A stretch of 56,777 bases of DNA from Luteimonas padinae (GCF_014652935.1 NZ_BMZT01000013.1:1-56777); one strand, 5' to 3'; shown: positions 29,740-40,408, counted from the first letter of the stretch. Notes: generated by a model not told the origin, from the sequence alone. Translations and numbers: made by a program.

Positions 29740-29880
29740 TCAGGCGCTGAGGCGCTTGCGGCCCTTGGCGCGGCGGCGGGCCAGGATCTTGCGGCCGTCG
29801 GCGGTGGCCATGCGGGCACGGAAGCCGTGGTCGCGCTTGCGCTTGAGGTTGCTGGGCTGGTAGGTGCGCTTGGTGGCCAT
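29740..29880 (-). CDS. rpmH: 50S ribosomal protein L34
   Basis: 46 residues of typical L34: [20 protein letters not shown], then [20 protein letters not shown]. First gene of the rpmH-rnpA-yidC-mnmE set and divergent from dnaA. The length and every conserved block are as expected. Confidence 0.97.
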   Translation of the reverse strand: MATKRTYQPSNLKRKRDHGFRARMATADGRKILARRRAKGRKRLSA

Positions 29881-29921
29881 GGCGGTTTGCTCTGAGCGTG
29901 ACGCGGAGGAAAGAACCGGAG

Positions 29922-29951
29922 ATTCTATCCCGGCCCGGATCAGCGGGTCAA
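29922..29951 (-). promoter_or_regulatory. Sigma-70-type promoter of rpmH-rnpA-yidC
   Basis: On the minus strand, TTGACC (29951-29946) and TAGAAT (29927-29922) are 18 nt apart, and the -10 lies 41 nt before the rpmH start. Confidence 0.65.
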
Positions 29952-30038
29952 ACCCTGCCGCCCTGCCCGCCCCCGCGCCGTGTTCGCGCAAGCCGCCGGG
30001 GGAGCGCAGGTGGTAGGCTGGCGTCCCCCTTCCCACCC

Positions 30039-30073
30039 CCCGCCGCACGTGGTCCGCCACGACGTGCGGCGGG
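30039..30073. promoter_or_regulatory. 12-bp hairpin in the dnaA leader
   Basis: CCCGCCGCACGT (30039-30050) and ACGTGCGGCGGG (30062-30073) pair perfectly around an 11-nt loop. The hairpin ends 26 nt before the dnaA ATG, and no clear ribosome-binding site is seen between them. It could affect dnaA expression; no T-tract follows. Confidence 0.5.
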
Positions 30074-30099
30074 CCCCGCCGTCGGTACGTGAATCCCAC

Positions 30100-31434
30100 A
30101 TGGAAGCCTGGCCCCGCTGCCTCGAACGCCTGGAAGCCGAACTCCCGGCCGAGGATGTCCACACCTGGCTGAGGCCGCTGCAGGCCGCGCGGCGCGAGGA
30201 CGCGACCGTGCTGTACGCCCCCAACGTCTTCATCCGCGACGCGGTGGTCGAGCGCTACCTGCCGCGGATCCGGGAACTCCTGGGCCACTTCGGCGGCGGC
30301 GCGGACGTCTCGCTCGAAATCGGGTCCCTGCCCGCGGCCCCGGCGCCGCCACGCATGACCCCGACGGCGGCGGCCACTGCCGCCTCGGCGACCGCAAGCG
30401 CGGCGGCGTTCCACGGCAACCTGGATCCGCACTACACCTTCGACAACTTCGTCGAGGGCCGCAGCAACCAGCTCGGCCGCGCGGCCGCCTGGCAGGCGGC
30501 GCAGAAGCCCGGCGACCGCGGCCACAACCCGCTGCTGCTCTACGGCGGCACCGGCCTGGGCAAGACCCACCTGATGTTCGCCGCCGGCAACGAGATGCGC
30601 CGCAACAATCCCGGCGCGCGCGTGCTGTACCTGCGCTCGGAGCAGTTCTACAACGCGTTCTTCCGCGCGCTGCAGGAACGCACCGCGGACCAGTTCAAGC
30701 GCCAGTTCCAGCAGCTCGACGCGCTGCTGATCGACGACATCCAGTTCTTCGCCGGCAAGGACCGCACGCAGGAGGAGTTCTTCCACACCTTCAACGCGCT
30801 GTTCGAGGGCCGGCAGCAGATCATCATGACCTGCGACCGCTTCCCCCGCGAGGTCGAGGGCCTGGAGCCGCGGCTGAAGTCGCGACTGGCCTGGGGCCTG
30901 CCGGTGGCGATCGACCCGCCGGACTTCGAGACCCGCGCGGCGATCGTGCTGGCCAAGGCCCAGGAGCGCGGCACCCACGTACCCGAGGAAGTGGCCTTCC
31001 TGCTGGCCAAGAAGATGCCGTCGAACGTGCGCGACCTCGAGGGTGCCCTGAACACGCTCTCCGCCCAGGCGAACTTCACCGGGCGCGCGATCACCACCGA
31101 GTTCGCGCAGGAGACGCTGCGCGACCTGCTGCGCGCCCAGCAGGCGGCGATCAGCATCCCCAATATCCAGAAGACCGTGGCAGACTACTACGGCCTCCAG
31201 ATCAAGGACATGCTGGGCAAGAAGCGGACGCGTTCGCTGGCCCGCCCGCGCCAGGTGGCGATGGCGCTGGCCAAGGAGCTGACCGAGCACAGCCTGCCCG
31301 AAATCGGGGATGCCTTCGCGGGCCGGGACCACACCACGGTCCTGCATGCCTGCCGACAGATCCGCGCCCTGGCGCAGACCGACGGCAAGCTCCGCGAGGA
31401 CTGGGACAAGCTCATCCGCAAGCTCAGCGAGTGA
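30100..31434 (+). CDS. dnaA: Chromosomal replication initiator DnaA
   Basis: Binds DnaA boxes and melts oriC. 444 residues: domain I ([20 protein letters not shown]), a variable Ala/Thr/Pro linker (about 85-110), AAA+ domain with Walker [10 protein letters not shown] and Walker [10 protein letters not shown], and the C-terminal DNA-binding domain with the signature [14 protein letters not shown]. The ATG at 30100 gives the Xanthomonad N-terminus. It is divergent from rpmH and followed by oriC and dnaN. Confidence 0.98.
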   Translation: MEAWPRCLERLEAELPAEDVHTWLRPLQAARREDATVLYAPNVFIRDAVVERYLPRIRELLGHFGGGADVSLEIGSLPAAPAPPRMTPTAAATAASATASAAAFHGNLDPHYTFDNFVEGRSNQLGRAAAWQAAQKPGDRGHNPLLLYGGTGLGKTHLMFAAGNEMRRNNPGARVLYLRSEQFYNAFFRALQERTADQFKRQFQQLDALLIDDIQFFAGKDRTQEEFFHTFNALFEGRQQIIMTCDRFPREVEGLEPRLKSRLAWGLPVAIDPPDFETRAAIVLAKAQERGTHVPEEVAFLLAKKMPSNVRDLEGALNTLSAQANFTGRAITTEFAQETLRDLLRAQQAAISIPNIQKTVADYYGLQIKDMLGKKRTRSLARPRQVAMALAKELTEHSLPEIGDAFAGRDHTTVLHACRQIRALAQTDGKLREDWDKLIRKLSE

Positions 31435-31477
31435 GGGTCCGGCGGCGCTGGAGCCGGTGGACGGAGGCGGGACAAGC

Positions 31478-31655
31478 TGTGGACAACTCGACCTCCCGCC
31501 CGGGACCCGAAAGTTGTCCACAGGTTCTCCCACCGCAGGACGCGATCTTGTCCACGGGGTTGTAGCGCTGGATTTACGTTTCAAATCAATGGCTTGTGTG
31601 GGTTGTCAACCGAAATTTCCGACACCACCACCACCGCTTTCTGTATTTATCCAAT
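31478..31655. other. oriC candidate with DnaA boxes (dnaA-dnaN gap)
   Basis: The 252-bp gap holds four DnaA-box-like 9-mers: TTGTCCACA on the minus strand at 31478-31486, TTGTCCACA at 31514-31522, TTGTCCACG at 31548-31556 and TTATCCAAT at 31647-31655. Between the last two lie the most AT-rich stretches of this GC-rich region (about 31570-31650), a plausible unwinding element. The position between dnaA and dnaN matches known origins in this order. Confidence 0.75.
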
Positions 31656-31686
31656 TCAAGAGCTAGGGCAAGGGGATACCACCGGC

Positions 31687-32787
31687 ATGCGTTTCAGTCT
31701 GCAGCGAGAAGCCTTCCTCAAGCCGTTGGCCCAGGTGGTCAACGTGGTCGAACGCCGGCAGACGCTGCCGGTGCTGGCAAACCTGCTGGCCCTGGTGAAG
31801 GACGGCCAGCTCTCGCTGACTGGCACCGACCTCGAAGTGGAGATGGTCGCCCGCTGCGCCGTGGACGACGCCCAGGACGGCGAGGTCACGATCCCGGCCC
31901 GCAAGCTCTTCGATATCGTTCGTGCCCTGCCCGACGGCAGCAAGGTGACCGTCAGCCAGTCCGGCGACCGGATCACGGTCCAGGCCGGCCGCAGCCGCTT
32001 CACCCTGGCCAGCCTGCCGGCCAACGACTTCCCGTCGATCGACGAGGTCGAGGCGACCGAGCGTGTCGAGGTGCCCGAGGCTGCGCTGAAGGAACTGATC
32101 GAGCGCACCGCGTTCGCCATGGCCCAGCAGGACGTCCGCTATTACCTGAATGGCCTCCTGTTCGACCTGGGCGAGCACCGCCTGCGCTGCGTGGCCACTG
32201 ACGGCCACCGCCTGGCGCTGTGCGAGGCGGCGCTGGACGGCGGCGCGCAGGCCAAGCGCCAGATCATCGTGCCGCGCAAGGGCGTGACCGAGCTGCAGCG
32301 CCTGCTGGAAGGCGGCGACCGCGTGCTCGAGCTGGAGATGGGCCGCAACCACATCCGCGTGAAGCGCGACGATGTGACCTTCACCAGCAAGCTGATCGAC
32401 GGCCGCTTCCCGGACTACGAGGCCGTGATCCCGATCGGCGCCGACCGCGAGGTGAAGGTGGATCGCGAGGTCCTGCGCGCGTCGCTGCTGCGTGCCGCCA
32501 TCCTGTCGAACGAGAAGTACCGCGGCGTGCGCATCGAGGTATCGCCGGGCCAGCTGAAGATCAGCGCCCACAATCCGGAGCAGGAAGAAGCCCAGGAAGA
32601 GGTGGAAGCTGATACCGCGGTGGACGGCCTGGCCGTGGGCTTCAACGTGAACTATCTGCTCGATGCGCTGGGCGCGCTGCGCGACGAAACCGTCGTGCTG
32701 GCGCTGCGCGACGCCAACTCCTCGGCGCTGGTGCGCGAGGCGGCCAACGAGCGTTCACGCCACGTCGTGATGCCGCTGCGTCTGTGA
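31687..32787 (+). CDS. dnaN: DNA polymerase III beta sliding clamp
   Basis: Ring-shaped clamp that holds polymerases on DNA. 366 residues in three similar domains, with the family start MRFSLQREAFLKPLAQVVNVVERRQ... beginning at 31687, the EVEMVARC segment, NDFPSIDEVE and the C-terminal SSALVREAANERSRHVVMPLRL-type end that forms the peptide-binding pocket. Upstream in-frame codons lie in oriC and were rejected. Confidence 0.98.
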   Translation: MRFSLQREAFLKPLAQVVNVVERRQTLPVLANLLALVKDGQLSLTGTDLEVEMVARCAVDDAQDGEVTIPARKLFDIVRALPDGSKVTVSQSGDRITVQAGRSRFTLASLPANDFPSIDEVEATERVEVPEAALKELIERTAFAMAQQDVRYYLNGLLFDLGEHRLRCVATDGHRLALCEAALDGGAQAKRQIIVPRKGVTELQRLLEGGDRVLELEMGRNHIRVKRDDVTFTSKLIDGRFPDYEAVIPIGADREVKVDREVLRASLLRAAILSNEKYRGVRIEVSPGQLKISAHNPEQEEAQEEVEADTAVDGLAVGFNVNYLLDALGALRDETVVLALRDANSSALVREAANERSRHVVMPLRL

Positions 32788-32796
32788 GCCCGCGAG

Positions 32797-32812
32797 GGTT
32801 CCACGTGGAACA
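32797..32812. promoter_or_regulatory. parS-like site 1
   Basis: GGTTCCACGTGGAACA, one mismatch from the symmetric TGTTCCACGTGGAACA. It lies in the dnaN-recF gap. parS is the ParB-binding centromere-like site normally clustered near oriC. Confidence 0.75.
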
Positions 32813-32860
32813 GGGACGCCCGGCTTCGACCGGGCGTTATGCTTTCCGGGGGTCATCGGG

Positions 32861-33934
32861 ATGCGTCTGAATCGTCTGGAGCTGCGCAACCTGCGGAATC
32901 TGGCGGAGGTCGTGCTGGAGCCCGGCGCCGGGTTGAACCTCCTGGTCGGGCGCAACGGAGCCGGGAAAACCAGCGTGCTCGAAGGCCTGCACCTGCTGGC
33001 CTATGGACGCAGCTTCCGCGGACGCGTCCGCGACGGACTGCTGCGGACCGGCAGCAGCGCAGTCGAAGTGTTCGCCCAATGGCACACCGAGGCCGGTGAC
33101 CGCAGCCATCGCGCGGGCCTGAGGCATGGCGGCGGCAGCTGGGAGGCCAGGATCGACGGTGGGACGGTTGGCCATCTCGGCGAACTCTGCGCGGCCTTCA
33201 TGGTGGTGACCTTCGAGCCGGGCAGCCACGCGCTGGTGTCCGGGGGCGGCGAGCCCCGGCGCAGGTTCGTCGACTGGGGGCTGTTCCACGTGGAACAGGG
33301 ATTTCTTCCGATCTGGCGCCGCTATTCGCGAGCGCTGAAGCAGCGAAATGCGCTGCTGAAGTCGGGGGCGGGGATCGGACAGATCGCGGCCTGGGATCAT
33401 GAGCTGGCAACGTCCGGAGAGGAACTGACCCGTCGTCGGGCCCTGTATCTGGACCGGCTGCAGGACCGGCTGGAGCCCGTTGCCGCGGCACTCGCGCCCT
33501 CGCTCGGGCAGGCCATGCTGGAGTTCGAACCCGGCTGGCGCCAGTCCAGCCTGTCGCTGGCGGATGCGTTGGCGGTTGCGCGGGACCGGGACCGGATGCT
33601 GGGCCATACCAGCGTGGGACCGCATCGCGCCGACTGGCGGTTGCGGCTGTCCGGCAAGGGCGAGGGCGAGACCCTGTCGCGCGGGCAGGCCAAGCTGGCG
33701 GCGCTCTCCTGCCTGTTCGCGCAGGCGACGGACTGCGCCGCCGAGCGTGGCGACTGGCCGGTGATCGCGCTGGACGACCTGGCGTCGGAGCTGGATGCGG
33801 AGCATCGGGGGCGAGTGCTGGCGTTCCTGGGAAACGTGCCGGCCCAGGCGTTCATTACAGGCACCGATCCGCTTCCGCTGGATGACGGCAGCAGGGTGTT
33901 TCACGTGGAACAGGGTCTGGTGACCCCGGGCTAG
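32861..33934 (+). CDS. recF: DNA replication and repair protein RecF
   Basis: SMC-like ATPase that helps load RecA at gaps. 357 residues: Walker A GRNGAGKTS (34-42) after MRLNRLELRNLRNL, the YGRSFRG segment, signature-like TLSRGQAKLAAL and Walker B VIALDDLASELD. Two parS-like sites lie inside the coding sequence, and one of them is a perfect 16-bp palindrome. Confidence 0.97.
   Translation: MRLNRLELRNLRNLAEVVLEPGAGLNLLVGRNGAGKTSVLEGLHLLAYGRSFRGRVRDGLLRTGSSAVEVFAQWHTEAGDRSHRAGLRHGGGSWEARIDGGTVGHLGELCAAFMVVTFEPGSHALVSGGGEPRRRFVDWGLFHVEQGFLPIWRRYSRALKQRNALLKSGAGIGQIAAWDHELATSGEELTRRRALYLDRLQDRLEPVAAALAPSLGQAMLEFEPGWRQSSLSLADALAVARDRDRMLGHTSVGPHRADWRLRLSGKGEGETLSRGQAKLAALSCLFAQATDCAAERGDWPVIALDDLASELDAEHRGRVLAFLGNVPAQAFITGTDPLPLDDGSRVFHVEQGLVTPG
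33282..33297. promoter_or_regulatory. parS-like site 2 (perfect, inside recF)
   Basis: TGTTCCACGTGGAACA, a perfect 16-bp palindrome matching the parS consensus, encoded within recF. Confidence 0.8.
33897..33912. promoter_or_regulatory. parS-like site 3 (3' end of recF)
   Basis: TGTTTCACGTGGAACA, a parS-type site with one asymmetric position, in the last codons of recF. Confidence 0.75.
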
Positions 33935-34043
33935 GTGGGCCGGTGGTTGCGGTTGCGAGCGCGGTCGTCGGTGTTCGATGCCCGGTATGCAGTGGTCAGC
34001 TACCGGCATCAGCGCTCATTTTTGGTTCTTCTCCCGACCGAGG

Positions 34044-34057
34044 AAAAAGGCGCGTGG
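34044..34057 (-). promoter_or_regulatory. Alternative 3' partner helix and U-tract after RNA copy 1
   Basis: On the minus strand CCACGCGCC followed by TTTTT comes just after copy 1. It is a perfect 9-bp complement of GGCGCGTGG (34166-34158), the 5' strand of the copy-1 outer stem. This allows a mutually exclusive terminator-like helix, though it would enclose about 100 nt. Confidence 0.3.
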
Positions 34058-34068
34058 GAGCATCGCGG

Positions 34069-34172
34069 CGCTTCGACGCATGGCCTGCTGCCGCTCATGT
34101 CCCCCGATGCCGGCCCCACAGGGGCCGGCATCTCCTCCTTGACTTCCCGTCAGCAGGCCACGCGCCAAAGCG
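34069..34172 (-). ncRNA. Candidate structured RNA element, copy 1
   Basis: Read on the minus strand: an outer 15-bp helix (34172-34158 with 34083-34069) in which the only three non-Watson-Crick pairs are G-U. Then CCTGCTG/CAGCAGG, an internal loop ACGGGAAGTCAAGGAGGA, a perfect 12-bp hairpin (GATGCCGGCCCC, loop TGT) and a second loop strand GGGGGACATGAGCGG. Both loops and the CCTGCTG stem are identical to copy 2 at 34311. The outer and terminal helices differ in sequence but still pair. No open frame here looks real. Class unknown. Confidence 0.6.
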
Positions 34173-34310
34173 TGCAAGGTCCCGGCGGGCCGTTGGAAAA
34201 GGCGCGGCGTGGGCCACCTTGCGTGAGCCCCGAGGCGCGTCGACGCTCTGCCCTTCTCCACCGGCTCCGCGACGCTTCCACTATCCCTCGACCGCCGACA
34301 CTGTTCCGGA

Positions 34311-34406
34311 CTGCGGTGCGATGCCTGCTGACGGGAAGTCAAGGAGGAGGCTGTGGCCGCAGGCCGCAGCCGGGGGACATGAGCGGCAGCAGGCATCGCA
34401 CCGCAG
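34311..34406 (+). ncRNA. Candidate structured RNA element, copy 2
   Basis: Plus strand. A perfect 20-bp basal helix (CTGCGGTGCGATGCCTGCTG with its complement at 34387-34406) opens into an internal loop of ACGGGAAGTCAAGGAGGA on the 5' side and GGGGGACATGAGCGG on the 3' side. The loop is capped by a 10-bp hairpin (34349-34371, loop GCA) with one U-G pair. The loop sequences and the CCTGCTG/CAGCAGG pair are identical to copy 1, while both variable helices have different sequences that keep pairing. The two copies point away from each other, 138 nt apart. Confidence 0.6.
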
Positions 34407-34546
34407 CACGACCCCCCTCCCGCCGGCCGCGTCTGGGATCAGCGCAGGGCGCGATCCCTCACTTGCGACATGAACCTCATTTTCAGCCTCGTCTTCGGCA
34501 GACCTCAGCCCTCAACAGCCAAGCCCAAGCCGCCGCCAACCACCGA

Positions 34547-34595
34547 TTGCCGGGTTGCCAGGTTGCCAGGTTGCCAGGTTGCCAGGTTGCCGGGT
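34547..34595. repeat. 8-bp tandem repeat GGTTGCCA
   Basis: About five head-to-tail units of GGTTGCCA with slightly degenerate end units (GGTTGCCG). It stands just before parS-like site 4 in the recF-gyrB gap. Confidence 0.85.
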
Positions 34596-34609
34596 CGCAG
34601 GATCGCGCT

Positions 34610-34625
34610 TGTTCCACGTGGAACG
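34610..34625. promoter_or_regulatory. parS-like site 4 (recF-gyrB gap)
   Basis: TGTTCCACGTGGAACG, one mismatch from the perfect palindrome; fourth site within 1.8 kb. The rest of the 969-bp gap (33935-34903) holds the RNA element pair, the 8-bp tandem repeat and the gyrB promoter. I see no credible gene in it. Confidence 0.75.
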
Positions 34626-34789
34626 TTCCCCGATTCGGGCTCCAGGGCGGCGCCCGTGCGCGCACCAGGCCTGAGGCCGTCGATGGACCCGCTTCTCCGG
34701 AGGGCAACCGGGCCCGCCCTCCGGGAGTGGTCCCGCCGCACATCCAGCGAAGCTCCCGGATGCGCCATGCAGGCCACCCGGGGCACCCC

Positions 34790-34816
34790 TTGCCAACGGG
34801 CCTGAAATGCTATAAT
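34790..34816 (+). promoter_or_regulatory. gyrB promoter with extended -10
   Basis: TATAAT at 34811-34816 is preceded by TGC (an extended -10). TTGCCA lies at 34790-34795 with a 15-nt spacer, shorter than ideal, which the extended -10 could offset. It would give a leader of about 80 nt before gyrB. Confidence 0.65.
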
Positions 34817-34840
34817 CCCCGCCTCAAGCCCTATAAGTAA

Positions 34841-37357
<2,517 letters not shown>

Positions 37358-37368
37358 ATACAGGGCTT

Positions 37369-37393
37369 GACGCCGCCTTCAGCCGGCGGCGTC
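37369..37393 (+). terminator. Hairpin after gyrB
   Basis: GACGCCGCC and GGCGGCGTC pair with a 7-nt loop, 12 nt after the gyrB stop. There is no T-tract, so it may be a pause or processing site and not a full terminator. Confidence 0.4.
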
Positions 37394-37427
37394 TACAACG
37401 GCGCAATTCATCCCAGAGGACGTTCCC

Positions 37428-38243
37428 ATGAGGATCCTGCCGCTCGCCGCCGCGCTTTCCGCCACCCTGGCGATCACGGCCTGCGCCACCACCACCTCCT
37501 CCACCGGGCGTACCCAGTATGTCGGCGCGGTGTCCCAGGCCCAGCTCGACCAGATGGGCGCCCAGGCCTTCAACGAGCAGAAGGCGCAGATGCGCCAGAC
37601 CAGCGACGCCGCGCAGAAGCGCTACGTCAGCTGCGTGGTCAACGCGATCGTCGCCCAGTTGCCGGCGGACCAGCGCCGGATCGCCTGGGAGTCGGCGGTG
37701 TTCGTGGATGACAATCCGAACGCGTTCGCGCTCCCCGGCGGCAAGGTCGGCGTGTACACCGGCATCTTCAGCGTGGCCCGCAACCAGGACCAGCTGGCGG
37801 CGGTGATCGCGCACGAGGTCGGCCACGTGGTCGAGAACCACCACGACGAGCGCATCACCCGTCAGATGGGCGCACAGGGCGCGCTGGGCGTGGTCGGCGC
37901 GCTGGTGGGTTCGCGCTACGGCGAGGGCGCCACCCAGGCCACCAGCCAGCTCGGCGGCGCCGCCCTGCAGACCGCCTTCCTGCTGCCGGGTTCGCGCGTG
38001 CAGGAGAGCGAGGCCGACGTGGTCGGCCAGCGCCTGATGGCCGCCGCGGGCTTCGATCCACGCCAGGCGGTCAACCTGTGGCAGAACATGATCGCTGCCA
38101 GCGGCGGTTCGCGCCCGCCGCAGTGGCTGTCCACGCACCCGGATCCCTCCGCCCGCATCGGCGAGCTGCAGTCGCGCGCGACCGCACTGGTGCCGACCTG
38201 GGAGCAGGCCCGCGCGGCCGGCCGTCGACCGGCCTGCGGCTGA
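37428..38243 (+). CDS. M48 family metalloprotease lipoprotein (LoiP/YggG-like)
   Basis: 271 residues. Lipobox ITAC (Cys19), then a compact M48 peptidase domain with zinc motif HEVGH (129-133) and the third-ligand region ESEAD (near 190). It has no transmembrane helices and no TPR repeats, so it is closer to LoiP than to HtpX or BepA. It likely degrades or matures outer-membrane proteins. CAGAGGA lies upstream of the ATG. It stands between gyrB and a TPR protein gene, all on one strand. Confidence 0.9.
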   Translation: MRILPLAAALSATLAITACATTTSSTGRTQYVGAVSQAQLDQMGAQAFNEQKAQMRQTSDAAQKRYVSCVVNAIVAQLPADQRRIAWESAVFVDDNPNAFALPGGKVGVYTGIFSVARNQDQLAAVIAHEVGHVVENHHDERITRQMGAQGALGVVGALVGSRYGEGATQATSQLGGAALQTAFLLPGSRVQESEADVVGQRLMAAAGFDPRQAVNLWQNMIAASGGSRPPQWLSTHPDPSARIGELQSRATALVPTWEQARAAGRRPACG

Positions 38244-38363
38244 ATCTCCACGCCATTGGCCGATGGTGCGCTCGCGCCATCGGCCCGGATTCTGTTAGGT
38301 TTGGCACCCCCCGTGCGCAGGCCGGCGTCCGCCGGCACGCGTCCCGCAGCCAAGAGGTCCGCC

Positions 38364-39599
38364 ATGTTCGCTTCCATGTTCCATCGCACCATCCTGATGA
38401 CGGCGGTCGCCGCCGCCCTCGGCCTGGCGGCCGTTCCCTCGCCGGTTTGGGCCCAGGATGGCGAGCAGCGCAACGAGCGCCGCAGTGCGCGCGATGCCTT
38501 CCAGCAGCGCGGCCAGTCGCGCAAGCGCGCGGAGAAGGCGGACACCCAGGCCGTTGCCCAGGAGTACCCGCAGGCCACGCGCCAGGAGCCGGGTCTCAAG
38601 ACGAGTACGCGGATCGGCGCCCAGCTCAACACGCTGTCGGAAGCCCAGCAGGCCGGCGACCTCGCCGCCGCCGAGGCCGCCGCCGCCGTCATCCTGGAGA
38701 ACGACCGCGCCAACGCCTACGAGCGCGCGCTCGCCCTGCGCCTGCTGGCAGACGTGGTGATGGACACCGACGCCACGCGTGCCGCCGACTACATGCGCCA
38801 GGCGCTCGAGGCCGATGGCCTCAACAACAACGACCACTACAACACCATGCTGGGCCTGGGCCAGCTGCAGCTGCAGGAAGAGGATTACACCGCGGCGCTG
38901 GCGACGTTCGATCGCCTCGTGGCGGAGACGCATTCGGACAAGCCCGAGCTGCAGGTGCTGCGCGGCAACACGCTGTATCGCCTGGAGCGCTACAACGACG
39001 CGATCGCGGCGCTCGAGCCGGTGGTCAAGGGCAATCCGGAGGCGCGTGCCGACTGGACCCAGCTGCTGATGGCCTCCTACGCCGACGCGGGGCGGCCCGA
39101 CGATGCCAAGGTTCTGGCCGAACAGGTCGCAAGCCAGGCACCCGGCGACAAGCGCGCCCAGCTAAACCTGGCCAACGTCTACCTGCAGGCGGACGACTAC
39201 CCGAACGCGATCGCCGTCTACGAGCGCCTGCGCCAGGCCGGCGAACTCAGCGAAGAACGCGACTACAACAACCTTGCCGCGCTCTACCTGAACTCCGAGA
39301 ACGGCGAGGCCAATGCCATCAGCGTACTCAACGAGGGCCTCGAGAAGGGCCTGCTGAAGGGCGACTACCGCACCTACTCGTCGCTGGCGCAGGCGTACTA
39401 CTTCAGTGACCAGTACGAGAAGGCGATCGAGTTCTACGGCAAGGCGGCGCCCCTGGACGACGACGGCAGCACCTACCTGAACCTCGCCAAGGTGCTGTCC
39501 AACGAGGGCCGGGACGCCGACTCCAAGGCGGCGGCCCAGAAGGCACTTGACAAGGGCCTGCCCAATCCGGAGGAGGCGCGCAAGCTGCTTGCACGCTGA
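38364..39599 (+). CDS. Periplasmic TPR repeat protein upstream of tonB
   Basis: 411 residues with a signal peptide ending VPSPVWAQ near residue 31, a charged linker (to about 75), then eight or more TPR-like helix pairs (for example TLYRLERYNDAIAALEPV and YYFSDQYEKAIEFYGKAAP) up to the C-terminus. TPR arrays are scaffolds for protein contacts. Its place directly before tonB-exbB-exbD suggests a role with the TonB system or outer-membrane traffic, but this is context only. The ATG at 38364 follows AAGAGG; a second ATG at 38376 is possible. Confidence 0.85.
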   Translation: MFASMFHRTILMTAVAAALGLAAVPSPVWAQDGEQRNERRSARDAFQQRGQSRKRAEKADTQAVAQEYPQATRQEPGLKTSTRIGAQLNTLSEAQQAGDLAAAEAAAAVILENDRANAYERALALRLLADVVMDTDATRAADYMRQALEADGLNNNDHYNTMLGLGQLQLQEEDYTAALATFDRLVAETHSDKPELQVLRGNTLYRLERYNDAIAALEPVVKGNPEARADWTQLLMASYADAGRPDDAKVLAEQVASQAPGDKRAQLNLANVYLQADDYPNAIAVYERLRQAGELSEERDYNNLAALYLNSENGEANAISVLNEGLEKGLLKGDYRTYSSLAQAYYFSDQYEKAIEFYGKAAPLDDDGSTYLNLAKVLSNEGRDADSKAAAQKALDKGLPNPEEARKLLAR

Positions 39600-39742
39600 T
39601 CCGGCGTGCAAATCAAGCGCCCTGACGCGGTGGTACTGCGCCGCAAGATTGGTATAAGCTTGGAAATTCCCGCGCAGAACACGGTCGCGGATCCAGACAA
39701 CATTCGGGGCGCTCGCCGCCCGGCCAGAATCGAGTTCCCCGC

Positions 39743-40408
39743 ATGACGCAGCACGCCACGACCCTTGACCGGAACAACGACCAGGACGAGGGCCTGAACT
39801 GGGCGCGTATCGCCGGCTTCACCATGGTGGTGGCCTTCCACGCCGCCGCCGTCCTGCTCCTGCTGGCGCCGGTGAACCCGCCGAACGCCGCGCAGGAGGA
39901 AGAACAGGTCACCCGCGTGGTGATCATCGAACCGCCGCCGCCGCCCCCGCCGCCGCCGCCGCCGCCGTCGAAGCCGCCGGAACCCCAGCCGATCCGTGAG
40001 CTGGTGCCGCCGCAGCCCTCGCCGCTGCCGCCGCCGCCGGAAGAGCCGCCGGTGGTCTTCGACGAGCCCTCGCCGATGGACACTCCGGCCCCGCCGCCGG
40101 CCCCGCCGGCGCCGCCCGCCCCGGCCCCGAGCATCGGCGCCAGCGTCGACCCCTCGTCCAAGAGCATGAACCCGCCGAAGTATCCGCCGGCCGCGCTCCG
40201 CGCCGGCATCACCGGCCAGGTCGTGCTGGTGGTGGACGTGGACGCTTCGGGTAACGTGACCAACGTGTCGGTGGAGAAGTCCAGCCGCAACCGCGACCTC
40301 GATCGTGCCGCGATCGACGCCGCCCGCCGCTGGCGCTTCAACCCCGAGGTCCGCGACGGCGTCCCCGTGGCCGGCCGCGTCCGTGTCCCGGTGGACTTCG
40401 TCCTCTAA
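39743..40408 (+). CDS. tonB: Energy transducer TonB
   Basis: Passes energy from ExbB/ExbD to outer-membrane receptors. 221 residues: short cytoplasmic start, one membrane helix (about 21-43, with the conserved His33 facing ExbB/D), an EEEQ segment, a long Pro-rich spacer (a run of 12 prolines at 64-75), and the C-terminal domain SMNPPKYPPAALRAGITGQV ... AARRWRFNPEVRDG. The first gene of a tonB-exbB-exbD-exbD set; there is no strong ribosome site before the ATG. Confidence 0.96.
   Translation: MTQHATTLDRNNDQDEGLNWARIAGFTMVVAFHAAAVLLLLAPVNPPNAAQEEEQVTRVVIIEPPPPPPPPPPPPSKPPEPQPIRELVPPQPSPLPPPPEEPPVVFDEPSPMDTPAPPPAPPAPPAPAPSIGASVDPSSKSMNPPKYPPAALRAGITGQVVLVVDVDASGNVTNVSVEKSSRNRDLDRAAIDAARRWRFNPEVRDGVPVAGRVRVPVDFVL

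Noticed and set aside
30100..31584. A long minus-strand frame running from rpmH through dnaA
   Set aside because: Only its last 46 codons (rpmH) are real; the rest is antisense to dnaA.
33935..34840. Open frames of 176 and 301 codons in the recF-gyrB gap
   Set aside because: They run through inverted structural elements and tandem repeats and have no coherent protein features or ribosome sites.
37369..37420. Promoter for the M48 protease from TTGACG near 37368
   Set aside because: The only TACAAC-type -10 is 21 nt away, and the sequence is better explained as the post-gyrB hairpin.
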